The translations under genes and the position numbers were made by a program. Shown here piece after piece: positions 25,017 through 35,940 of a stretch of DNA of 64,000 nt. Every line of letters starts with the position of its first letter. The first letter of the stretch is position 1. The stretch is from Gnetum montanum. Its lineage: Eukaryota; Streptophyta; Gnetopsida; Gnetales; Gnetaceae. The notes under the pieces were generated by a model. The model was given only the letters and a program-made list of their open reading frames with translations, was not told the origin of the DNA and searched no databases. Location of the stretch: NCBI GenBank assembly GCA_015680685.1, contig MNCI01006164.1, positions 267,303 to 331,302 on the forward strand. The letters run 5' to 3'.

Positions 25017-26336
25017 NCCCCCTCGCTATCACCCCTGAGGATTTGCTAGGTAGGAGCTTGACACTTTCATTTATGCTATTCATCAGTCCTATTATGATTC
25101 TCTCCACTTTAGCTAATATGTCTTACCATGCAATTGACACCACCGTTGACACCTCCAACCTATCCTTGATCTGCCTGCGACCATGGACCGAAACCCTTGA
25201 CAAATTTACTTTCATGGAAGGGGTGGTCAATGACATGATCAACCTTGTAAGGTAGGTCAACTCCAAAGTGGGTAGTTTAAATTGCTACGCTAGACTCTAC
25301 ATTGTTATTGGATTCACTACACCTCTCTATGACTAATGCATTTTTTTTACATGTGGTTGGCAACTTCTCGTCTCAAGTGGGACCCCAAACGAGTGGTCAA
25401 GGTTGACGTCGTGCCTAAATTTCCATCGGAGGTGACCGAGATACCTCATTACGTATACAACAAGGCAAGCCAATGTGCTTTGTACTTGGCACGTTCCCTA
25501 TGGGAATGCAGGCACCTAAACGAAGACGTCTAGAAATAGGTCCAGAGACTTGAGAAGGAGAAGGCCAACCTGACCACTGAGGTGGGGGATCTCCATTCCA
25601 AGAATGAATTCTTTTTATCCCGAGATACCAACAATGGCAGTTGGCTTACGACTATCATTGACTACACGAGGTACTGGATGGCTGTGCAATGCAACAATGA
25701 GGCCACCTATGAAATCATAGAGCAGCGCATGCAAATGGACCTATTAGCCCAGAAGAACCAAGACTGGAAAGATTACAGTGCCAAGCTTTACGACTGGTGG
25801 TAGGCATAAAAAAATCATAAGCATATGTATAAGCTAGAACATGCCAACTACCGTAACCAATATAGGGATGCCTTAGTCAAGTTACATACCTACGAGGTAT
25901 TTGACGACATTATTGCTGCTTCTAGGGCACATGATAAGTTCATGCAATAGGTGATAGTGAGCGAATCTCCCGAAAGGGAAATGACCTTCCCCACGGGTGA
26001 AACTGCCACTGCCACCTTTTCTCTAGGACCCCCAAGATGGACATCCATAGAGAAGAAGAAAGTTGCTACAAGCACTACTCTGGGTGATAGAAATTGAGCT
26101 GATATCATGGAAGAGGAGGTCTTGCATCGCCTGGCAGTAGGCCTAGACTGGATTCCCCCCGAAACAGATGTGGGATCATCTCAGGTGAATTGCTTTTTAG
26201 TGTAGCAATAATTTATTTTGTTTGAGTCTTTATTGTAGCTTTAGCTGATTAGTTCATTTTCTCCATGTTGTAGAATCTAGGTGGAAACACAGGGCCTAAC
26301 AAAGCACAAAACAATGGAGGGGGCGAAGGGTCATAG
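21475..26336 (+). pseudogene. Intron-containing antisense accessory gene of element B
   Basis: A plus-strand gene embedded between PR and RT. Exon 1 ends at 21702 (GTAAGT donor). Intron 21703-22515 ends TTATGCAG and rejoins in frame with an open stretch to 22684. Further introns that keep frame are 22967-23059 (GTGAGT...CTAG), 24455-24596 (GTGAAT...TCAG), about 25247-25377, and 26185-26273 (GTGAAT...GTAG). The last exon ends NNGGGEGS and TAG at 26334. From 23.66 kb on one frame runs to the end, with stops mostly explicable by C-to-T or G-to-A changes. A frameshift lies near 23647 and a C homopolymer with an N at 24976-25022. Parts in order: basic N-terminus, a globular region (23.06-24.45 kb), an acidic Glu/Ala repeat region, a proline run, and a coiled-coil-like C-terminus (25.5-25.95 kb). 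No family is recognised. Confidence 0.75.
24976..25022. repeat. Poly-C run with an N
   Basis: About 46 C residues with one N at 25017, inside the proline run of the antisense gene. The true length is uncertain, so the reading frame across it is too. Confidence 0.85.
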
Positions 26337-26508
26337 CGTAGTGGCTGACCATTTTATTTGAGTCCAAAGAAATTTACAAACATTATTAATTTGTAAAAGA
26401 AAAAATGAAATACGAAGAGATTGATTTTTCCTATGTGTTATGTGATACATCTAATTTATTTTATCCTATTTTATTTTTATTAATTGAATTCATTATGAAC
26501 ATCTCATT

Positions 26509-26613
26509 TTAGTTTTAGGCCATTTAGGCCATCGCTAGTTGTAGGCCATTTCGAGCTATTGCTATGATGGTAAAGGAAAATTTTGCTAGTTTTAGGCCTT
26601 AGCAGGCTATGGC
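26509..26613. repeat. Repeat array 3 (about 3 units)
   Basis: Three degenerate copies of GCTAGTTTTAGGCCTTAGCAGGCTATGGC, resembling the units of arrays 1 and 2. The array lies just past the 3' end of the antisense gene and before the protease stop at 26908. Confidence 0.6.
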
Positions 26614-26907
26614 ATAATGCAAACGAAGAACATGTGAACAGTTTAAAGAATAAGTTAGACACCTGATAGAAATGATTAAATGTGAAGCAAACAAGGGGGT
26701 AGATGTATAATGGACATTAATTAGGTAAGGAACAAAGGAGTTGTTACGCTACACAAGTAACGATTATCCTTGCAACTACTTTCTAACCCATTGTGGGTTT
26801 TGTGAGACATAAGGCCAAGAGGCTTTATTGCGGTATTCTTCTACATCGTCGTTTGCCACTTAAAAAGGCAACTTGACCCACTTAGTTTCATTTTCTGAGC
26901 CTGCATG

Positions 26908-27462
26908 TTAGGCCAGCTCTTTTGTCAAACAGTTAGTATCGGCAGAAATAGGTGCCTCGTTATCGAAGATTATGACCTTTGAACCTTGCTCCATATTGAC
27001 GTTATTTATCGCTTGGGTTGCCGCATCATCATCATGGATCACCACCTCCTTGCACGTGTAGGATAAATGGATTTCTTGATGTATGGATGAAGAGACAGCC
27101 CTAAGTTGGGCTAACCACGACCTCCTCAAGATCAGGTTAAACCCGAGCATCTCTTCTATCACGATGAACATCGCACTCATGGGGAACTGGTCCCCTACCA
27201 CAAAGTTAATGTGGACAGTGCCTTTCACCACTACCCGTGCCCCATTGAATGACTTCAAACATGACATTGTTGTGGGTTCGATTTGGCCCACCAAACCTAG
27301 TTTATCAACTATGGGGAATGGGATGACATTTGTAGTAGCCCCGTCATCAACATGTACTCTTTGAATCTTATGTTGTCCAACCCAAATTGTGATGAATAGG
27401 GGTGCTATCTTCACCTGACCCTTTTCAGGGTCTTCCCTAATGGACTCATCACAGAATGTCAA
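26908..27462 (-). pseudogene. Element B aspartic protease
   Basis: An open stretch of 184 codons with FITIWVGQHKIQRVHVDDGA, where the retropepsin DSGA motif is present as DDGA. It is followed by TNVIPFPIVDKLGL and MLGFNLILRRSWL, corresponding to the flap-to-C-terminal hydrophobic block (I-L-G-R type). It is the end of the gag-pro half. The RT half begins 6 kb further on, beyond the antisense gene. Confidence 0.85.
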
Positions 27463-28093
27463 TTAGGATGGCTACGGTTCTTTGGGTGTAGAAGGAAGCA
27501 TAACCGCATCAATTGCCTTCTCCTCTGCTAGCATGTTCTTGTCAACTGGTATGGACGTTAACATGCAAACCAAAGCCTCACGGTGTGCGGTGGAAGTCAT
27601 TATCAGGTTGTATAAGCTCAACGTTGTGTTCTTCTATTTCAGAGCCTGTTTGACCTGAGTAAGAGCATTTAGGAGGTCTTACCCTCCTTTCGGTTGTTTA
27701 TTGCTCCTCTCTTCTTCCATTCATCCTAGAAGATAAATTTCCCGAGGAGGAGTAGTTTCAGGTTTGGGGCCAAACCATTTTGGGTAGGGCGGAAATGACC
27801 ACGTGCATGTAGTGGTGTTAACTTTTGGTGATGAGGCAGGCGTAAATGTGAAAGATGAAGGGGTAGGCTTGGAAGGACCTAGGGTAGTACATTCCTTGGT
27901 AGTTTCATCTGAGGGATGCTCTTCCTATTTCCTTGAATAGGAAGGATGTGATGTCGTCCTATGTTGGCTTTGTAGAATGGGAGCAGTTGAGTGTTTTGGC
28001 CCCCTAATGACGAATGGAGTTTGTGGCGTTAGTGTGGGTAGTGGTGTAGTTTTGATTATAGAAGGTGTAGGGGCAGATGTCTGAGGAGGGACC

Positions 28094-30210
28094 TTAAGGA
28101 CAAATGGTTGATGTGGTGTCCTTTTTTTTCATTATTGGTGTTGCTATGCTACGTTGAGGTATACGAACCACAAATGGCTGCTGTTGCAGTTCCAAATTAC
28201 CATCTATGCCAATCGTGTTAATGATGTACCCCACGTCAGTAGTGTTGAGGAGGTCCTTGTAAACATGCATGGATTGATTCTTAGGGCAGACAAGGCTACT
28301 TTCATCTAGCACCAACTTCCCTTGATCAATCATCCGTTGAATGTCATCCTTCAAGGCTAGACAGTAATCCATATTGTAACCACAAAGTTGGTGGTAGTCA
28401 CAGAACCGCTCCAGCCTAAAGTTCTTAGGAACTGGAGGCTCATTGGGCATAGCCAAGGAGGGGCTCCTAAGGAGTTTGCAATACCACTTATGTTGTTTGG
28501 TCACCTCCTCTGACATATGCTTATGTTGAATGTACCCTGCCCCTAGCAATTGCTTCAGAAGTTTTGAAGGTTTGATAGGTAGCAGGGTGTACTTAGAGCG
28601 ATATTTACACTCAAAGTTGGGTTTAGGTAGGATGGGTGCCTCGAGTGTTGATGTGGAGGGTTGGGTAGCATTGTTTGGGCTAGGCACAGGGTTAGTTGGT
28701 GTTGTGGTTGCTTTCTTGTTATTGTTGTTGTTGGGCTTGGCCTCATTTGCCACGGCGGCCACTGTGGTTGTTGCAGCCTTGCCCTTCTCTGTGTCCTTTT
28801 TAGTATGTGCATTTTTATATGCAACATAGGCTGAATCCCTACTAGCTTCAGCTGCATCTTGAATGCTTTTTGTCTATGCAAAAGCTTGACTAAGAGAATG
28901 CGGGGCTACGTAATACAACTTGGATTTGATGAAATCATTCACCGCCCCTTTGAAGATGGCCAACAAGTGGGCCTTCGCGATAGACTCGTAGATCTCATTC
29001 AAGGTGGTGCTCCATCACTGTATAAACCTCTGTACCGACTCTAGTGGATCTTTCTTAACTCCCATTAACTGATCCATCATGGCTTTGGGCTTCAAGTTAT
29101 ACTTGAAGCAAGTCACGAACTGGGTTAGCAACTCCTCCAGTTTTGAGATGGAGGTGCGCGGGAGTGCGCGATACTAGTCTAAAGCTTTGCCTATCAGAGA
29201 CATAGTAGAGACATGAATGATGGTGTGCAGCCATTATTGCAATAACAAATATTCAGATCTAAATGTGACCAGATGTGCATTTGGGTCGCCCTCCCTATTG
29301 TATTTCATAAATTGGGGGAGTGGCATCCTAGGGGGTAATGTAAGCATGGAAACCATTGGGATGATGGGATCATCATGGTAGAAATCCATGATCTATACAA
29401 TATCAGAACTACTAGCCTTGAGGTGTCTAACCTCTTTAGTAAGGATCTGGATAATTTGAAACGCTTAATGCAGACCCGAAGACAACACAGACAGTTGTGG
29501 GATTGTAGGGGCAACCATAATTTGTGGTGTAGCGAGGGTAGTAGCTTGGCTCACAAAGGGGGCTATTGGGGCTGCCCTTGTGAAGGGTGTCATTTGTGAT
29601 GTCCACCACCCTGTGGGTAGTGCTAGCAACCACTAGTGGCGCTACGGGGTTAGCCATTTGTGCGATCAATGGAACAAGATATATTCCTGCGCTTGGTTGC
29701 GACATCTGAGGAACTTGGTATGCCTAGTGGTAAGGGTACTATGATGTTTGGTGGGGCTGCAAAGCAGGGAGCAAAGTGGCTAGGGTCCACCACCTGGTAG
29801 GGGTTAGACCTACTACTAATAATGAAATAGATGCAAACAATGAGATAGGAGTAGAGGCTCCGGGCAACTGTGAAGTAGACGCAGTGTGTATGTAGGGTAA
29901 CGTGGGTGTAACTGATGCCTGATATGAGGACGGGACGGAATGGCGTGGCGGCCTTGAGGTGTCTAACCAAGGGATTGGCGTGGTGCCATCACCGGGCTAG
30001 GTGGTCGCTCAACACCCATGATGCTTTGGGCAGGAAAAGGAGCCTCAAGTTTCGAGGTAGAAATAGTGGTTTTTGTTCGAATCATATAGTGTGGTAAAAA
30101 GAGGAGATTGCAAACTAGAAACACGGAAATCAATGGGAAACAAAAGGCTTTTCGTCCTACCGGATTCTAAAGGAACTGTCATTGTGATCAATTTGCACCA
30201 CGCAATGCGT
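28094..30210 (-). pseudogene. Element B gag
   Basis: On the minus strand the capsid-like domain at about 28860-29320 reads KYNREGDPNAHLVTF, then KLEELLTQFVTCFKYN and IFKGAVNDFIKSKLYYVAPH. It is followed by an Asn/Thr/Pro-rich linker and, at 28094-28762, FCDYHQLCGYNMDYCLALKD. That last block is the Tat/Ogre version of the nucleocapsid zinc finger (C..H...G....C). The start is uncertain because the part towards 30.2 kb is badly broken. The gene lies next to the primer site and upstream of the protease. Confidence 0.82.
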
Positions 30211-30304
30211 AAACAACCACGAAAGGGTGTCACATTTACACTAGTGTGTGACAAGGTATAGAGAGCATGCAGGACTACTCGTAAGACACGGAAAAGGCAC
30301 CAAA

Positions 30305-30323
30305 CGCCCTTCTTCTAGCACCA
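30305..30323 (-). promoter_or_regulatory. Element B primer-binding site candidate
   Basis: The plus strand reads CGCCCTTCTTCTAGCACCA, ending in CCA like a tRNA 3' end and starting five bases from the 5' LTR edge at 30329. The minus strand is therefore TGGTGCTAGAAG.... I could not assign the tRNA from memory. It differs from the tRNA-Asp site of elements A and C. Confidence 0.6.
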
Positions 30324-30328
30324 AAAAC

Positions 30329-32097
30329 TATAGCGACTGAAAACGTCGATGGCTAGAACACCGAGGGATTGCTGGGTGAACAGTTTAACCTTGGATCTGT
30401 GTGAGGGCCATGCTAGAGCAGATGAAAGCAGGACACCCTAAATGGTCTAGTAAATCAAAAAAGGACTTAATCAATGTATCTTAACCTTACGTAAACATTC
30501 GTTGTGAAAGCAAAACATGCAAGATAAATTGATGATCAATAAATGCAAAATGACAAAGGTAATGCAAAACAATGATTTTAATGAGAAGATTGCAAAACAA
30601 ACTCGAGTGAGAAAATGCACTGTCCCAAAGTCATAGATTTGATTCCTTGCTTTGTTCGAAAAGTGTACAATAGGTCATGCAACGCCGGAGACACACAAGG
30701 AACTCAAGGGTAGCTAGAATGCTCAAGGGAAATACCAAATATGCCTTTTGGAAGACAATTTAAAAGCCAACTGCAGCAAGATGCCAACTCTATTTGCCAA
30801 GAAGCCAATCAAGAAGCCAACCAACCAATGCAAAAAGCCAACAAGCCAACCGCTCTTGTTGATGCAAAATTGCCAACTCTTTGGATAAAAAGCCAACCTT
30901 TTAAGTGTTGTTTACTAGGGTATTTATAGAGCTAGGAGCAAGTAAGAAATGGGGCCTGGATGCATGTGTCTTGGACCCCACAAGATGCTGACGTGCTCGT
31001 ACCTTGTAGATGTGCGATGTTGGACATGAACTTGGCTATGCTATGACTATACCTTCGAGACTACACATGCTAAGATCAGTGTGCTAATAATGCAAAAAAT
31101 GGAGCTTACACTCTAGGACTACATCTTCCCTGCTCTTACGAGCAGAGTCAAGCATAGGAACAATGTCTTGGGGGCTAACCAGGGGATGTGCAAAATGGAG
31201 TGAAATTGCTAATTCTGCCAAGGAGATGCCAAAATGAGGAAGATTGCTAATTCTATACCAGTGTTGCACAACTCACGCTATCGAACACATTGGCGTAGTG
31301 TAAGTGGCTACTTGCTACACTGTGCTACACTATGTAGCGTAGCATAGCATAGCCACTGGTCTTGGCTAAAAGTTGTAGTGAAGCTTAAAAGAATTTGTTT
31401 GCAACTTTCATCTTTCATGTGGGAGAGCTTTTGAACTTGCAAAATTTATGTCTGGAACACTTACTGCTTTTGTATTGTTGCTATGCTATGCTACGCTATG
31501 TAGCGTAGCATAGTGTAGCGGCTAGCGTATCTTGCTTCCTTGTTTAATTCACCAATTTCTAGCAAGAAACTTTGCTCGAGACTTTGGGTCAAGTGGGGCG
31601 AGATGTTTTGGAGGTCGAAGTCTTATCAAGGTGCTATTTTTTTTATTCAAATCACTTGGCAAGATAGACCTTTTGGCTCCACTTTTGCTACGCTGTGTAG
31701 CATAGCGTAGCACCTTGCGTTGACTAAATCATGACTTGTCTTCACAATCACTTTGTCACTTCACACTTGGACACTTAAGAAACTATTTTTCAAGGCTTGC
31801 TACATTGCATATTGTAGCAAACTTCTTCACTAAAAAACTTTCTAAACTATTTTGCTCATCCCAAACACTTTCAACTACTCCTAGCCTTGTTTCTGCATAA
31901 ATTGTTAGCTGGGCCGATTATTCAGTTGGGCAGGCTAGGGAGTCTGATGAGCTTGTTAGCCTTGGAAGTAGAAAACTTGCCGGATTGACCAATGTACCCC
32001 TAGTATGAAAAATCATAACACTACACTTGTGGAAATCCTTGCCTAAGTTTCAAGACTCTGCTGAAGCATGAGAGTCTTGAAATTTTATGATGTTTCA
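30329..32097 (-). repeat. Element B 5' LTR
   Basis: About 1.77 kb, pairing with 14122-15673. It contains GCCAA repeats (30772-30855), a minus-strand TATAAATA at 30921-30928 and three clusters of GCTACGCTA/TAGCGTAGC (31310-31350, 31480-31530 and 31688-31712). It is longer than the 3' LTR, partly through an extra stretch at about 31300-31480 that carries further copies of the palindrome. Confidence 0.9.
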
Positions 32098-32339
32098 TTG
32101 ACCATCAAAGCAATACATCTTTCTCCCATAGTCATTTCCCACCTCTGAGGTTTATGTTTTCTAATATGATTTAAGATCCTATATATCTAATGTGATTGTA
32201 TTATACTCAATGAGGTGTGACTGAAATTCCTTCTGCCTATTGGATGTGTATCAGATCTACAAACAAAATAACATCCCCAAAGAAGCCAAACTTGCATCCA
32301 GAGCATACCAAGGACTGCATTGAAAGGGCTGGCCAGTGA
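32098..32339 (+). pseudogene. Host gene, final exons to the right of element B
   Basis: After the TTGAC duplication the frame of the exon at 14083-14121 resumes at 32103 and runs to a GTTTAT donor at 32150. The acceptor ATCAG at 32254 starts the last exon in phase (AG|A), reading STNKITSPKKPNLHPEHTKD and ending with TGA at 32337-32339. That the frame and phase hold across an 18-kb insertion is good evidence that the target was a real coding exon. Confidence 0.7.
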
Positions 32340-35300
32340 TAACAATGTACAGAGAACAAAGAGTGAAACTTCTTAATAAAAAACCCACATTTGCTTTCTA
32401 TGCAGTTCAAACAATATCTGCATTAGCATTTCATTAATTTTCTATAATAAATACAGTCAAACTCATAATTTGAAGGTTTTAATATATGATCATGATTATT
32501 TTAATCATAAAAATGTTTATCTAAACGGTGAAGACATCAAATTTCACTTTAGCTTAATGTTGGGGATTCTAATTTCAGTAAGTGTCCTCACATGGTTTGA
32601 GAGATATTGGTTGTGTATCCCACATGGATATTGTAATCCAAGACTGATGTCAATAAAAAAGCAATGAGATTATTTGACGTAAGGTTAGATATTTTAGGAT
32701 TATCAACACGTTTACTAAATACTCATGTGAATTGATAATTGAACACCACATGCATGCTCAAATTATTGAACTTGCATATGAAATGCAAGAACTTAAATAG
32801 AATAAAGATACATTTAATTTTAACAAATTAAATAAATGTTGGAAGGCTTTAAAGATAAATTCAATATCTAAATTTTAACAACTTAAACAATGGAATTATC
32901 ATCCATTGAAGACTAAATCATGAAATCCTAGAACTAAAAACAAACTTAGAAAACCTTTCTAAAAAATTCTTCAAAGCTTAAATTTTTTTAAACATTGAAA
33001 TTCTTATTTTTCAAACTCCTAACTTATGGAAACCAAATATAAAATAGCATTGACTTGAATTTACTAAATATGTAAATAATAAAAAATAATCACTTTTAAA
33101 TAAATGAAATGAAAAAATCTTATGGTTTTCATTAATTTTTCTCAAAACCATAATATGACTATAACATTAGTGACTACTCGAAATGCTATAACAATAAAAA
33201 GTTTAGCTATATAATTACAATATATATCTATTATATATAGATGAAAGAATCTTATTCTTTTTCAAATTAAAGAAATCCTAAAATTGATTAAGTGATAATT
33301 GATTTTTAAGTTGAAAAAAAATCAAAACCAATGTTAAATAATTCTTGCTATGGCAGTTGTAAATTTTGTGTTAATAAGGTGAGCCATTACATGCCCATAA
33401 TAATTCCCAAAAAAAAATTTATCTCTTGACCTAGCTTTATGGCTGTAATTATTTATTTTCCATGACAATAGTCCAGCCATGTAGTAGTTGGCATCTCTCC
33501 CAAAGACAGAAGAAAGGATAGCTTTAAAGAATTAGTTATTTGATTATTAGCATATGGATGATTGTATAGCTTAGTCTTTAAGGCATACTTTATGTGTTTC
33601 TACTACCTTTTTGCATGAAACATGCATTATAAAATTTAAAAACTTCTAAAGAATGTCTGAGTGAATAAAAAAGCTTTGGCTATACTTGAAAGTAAATAGA
33701 TAACAAGTAAATGTCTGTTTTTGGACTAAGTATTTGGAATTATAGGTGCTATTATATATTTATCTTCATAATAAATTATACTATTTTTTTAGTTGGTTTC
33801 TAAAATTCATAGGTTTTCAACAATATTGCTTTCTAAGTTTAAATAAGACACAAAAGAGTGCAGACACAATAATACAAATTTTTATACTAAAATACTTGAA
33901 TATTTATACATAAGAATACTTTACTAGGTTTACTTTAATAAAAATGGTATATTTTCGAAAAATTTTGATACCTTTTAATAATTTAATATTCCAAGCCTCA
34001 TTATAACCTTTTCCCTAGAAAAAACCAAAGTGATCCATAGAGCTTCCCAACCTTGAGCAGCAATGCACAACAACACACAAGTGTCCTGTCCTTGAGCATT
34101 CATTGGAGGAAGACCTTGTTATAATGAACTAAGGTTGTTAAGCTCAATGTTAGAAGCTCTAATTACATCAAGAAGAATGAGGAAATTATATGTGAATTCC
34201 TTAAACTAACAAACAAGGAGACCGTGAAGATGTAGGTTTAGTACAAATAGAGGGATTGGAGATCGTCCTCATTCTCCTTTTTGTTCACGTCTTTTTTTTT
34301 TCCTTTTCTGTTCTCCCCATTTTTAGTTTTGTGGATCTCTTTGATTTATTTCAGCATTTTTGTTCTACCCATGGTTCATGTAGCAATTTTTTGGCTAGCA
34401 CCCAAATAAGAAGGGGTTGAAAAACACAAAACAGAGTATCACGAATTGTAAGAGAATATATTTGAATCAGCCATGGAACTTAGAGTGACCATAAGATAAG
34501 TATGAATGTATTTCTTCAAATATAGCTTAACAAATCATATTATTTTATTTATACAACTTTAAATATTGTTTGTTTTAAAAGGGTTTACTTGTTAACTTAC
34601 ATATTAAATGCATTACTAACTTCTATTTTTGAATTTTGCATTGAGCTTGTGGGTGATGAACCTTTATATAATATCCTACATTTATTATGTAATTGCACTA
34701 AGCTATAAGTTATCCTATTACTAATATTTATCCCCTATAATATATAGTCAAATTAGAACTTTATAACTTGATATTGCATACCAGAATTAAACCCATAATT
34801 TGGAGTTGCCAAATCAAAAGTCTTACTACTAGGCTAACACATCATTGTTCTACTATTGTATCTTATTTGATTGTGCTATAGAATTGCAATGTGGTATGGC
34901 AATGCATGTGCCTTGCATTAAGTCACCTTATGTTTTCATGTTGTGTTGTATTGTTGATATTGTACTAGATGATCTAATTTAATGAATCTCTTTTTAGTTA
35001 TTTTCATTGCATTCTATATGCATGCACCTATCACATAATAATGATAAGAGTCATATGTGACAAGTAAAACCATGAGTATTAGTCATACTATGTTTAGCAT
35101 TTCAAGCTTGAAAATTGAAACTAAAGTTGATTTTTACTTATGTTCACTAAGACCCTCCTGGATCAATCGAACATAGCAATTTCAAAATTACTTTAATAGA
35201 TTTTTTTTAATCTATAATTCACTGTTGTCTATTGGAATCAAACTTGTGACTCAGGGTTTCCATGCCAAAGCTTTTACTATGAAGCTAACAACTCATTGTT

Positions 35301-35940
35301 AAAAGCATCTTGTTTTCTTTTAGAGATTAAGCAATAAAATATTTCAAATATGGTAAAATTGAGAATTGATCAATCTTGATAGTTTCTTGTAAAGTTTTTG
35401 CAATAGAAATTTTTTTGGCAAGAAGTGATTTAAAGATGGAAAATACTAATATCTCTCAGACTATAGAGACTATGAAGAATTTTAAAGCTTTCAATTTTGT
35501 TTTCCTTGATGATTTATATGAATCATTGTCAAAATTTATCACTTCATGATACATATTTCTGTAAATTATAAGGGTTTTACACTAGTGATTCATGCTATCC
35601 TTAAATGCTATGAAATTAATGTTTTGCATGCTCACTATTTTTCTAAATCTTTTTCATTTGTCAAACTAGCTAATTCTGAAATGGTTGAGAAATCATTCAA
35701 TCTTAAAGTTTTTATGGATCAGCGTAATACTTTATTGCTTAGAAATAGAAAGTGGATTTTGATTTCTATTTTTCTGATCACTCTAAAATTCCTTGCTAAA
35801 TTGAATTAAAAAATCTTCCACTAATTTTTCAAAGCATTGAAAGAGAAATTGTTAGTAGCATTGGCACAATCTTGAAGACAAAGTCAAAAACATTACTAGA
35901 TGATTTGTAGCACACACATTATTTTGTAGAGTTAATTTAC
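32340..35940. other. AT-rich spacer
   Basis: About 3.6 kb of AT-rich sequence with no gene I can support. The short plus-strand ORFs (for example 32470-32667 and 35546-35809) have no recognisable motif. The right end may already belong to the 5' part of the LINE. Confidence 0.5.

Larger units (their letters stand above)
14122..32097 (-). mobile_element. Element B: Tat/Ogre-like Ty3/gypsy retrotransposon with an antisense gene
   Basis: A 17.98-kb element flanked by the perfect 5-bp duplication TTGAC (14117-14121 and 32098-32102). LTRs are at 14122-15673 and 30329-32097. The minus-strand order is 5' LTR, primer site, gag, PR, a 6-kb spacer carrying a plus-strand gene, RT, RNase H, a second RNase H-like domain, IN, tandem repeats, a mixed remnant region, polypurine tract and 3' LTR. 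The second RNase H and the large size are features of the Tat/Ogre lineage. It has inserted in a coding exon of the host gene. All ORFs are degraded. Confidence 0.9.

Noticed and set aside
24901-25107. Poly-glycine minus-strand ORF
   Set aside because: A product of the C homopolymer read in reverse.
28530-28829. 99-codon plus-strand ORF with hydrophobic character
   Set aside because: Antisense to the Asn/Thr/Pro-rich linker of element B gag.
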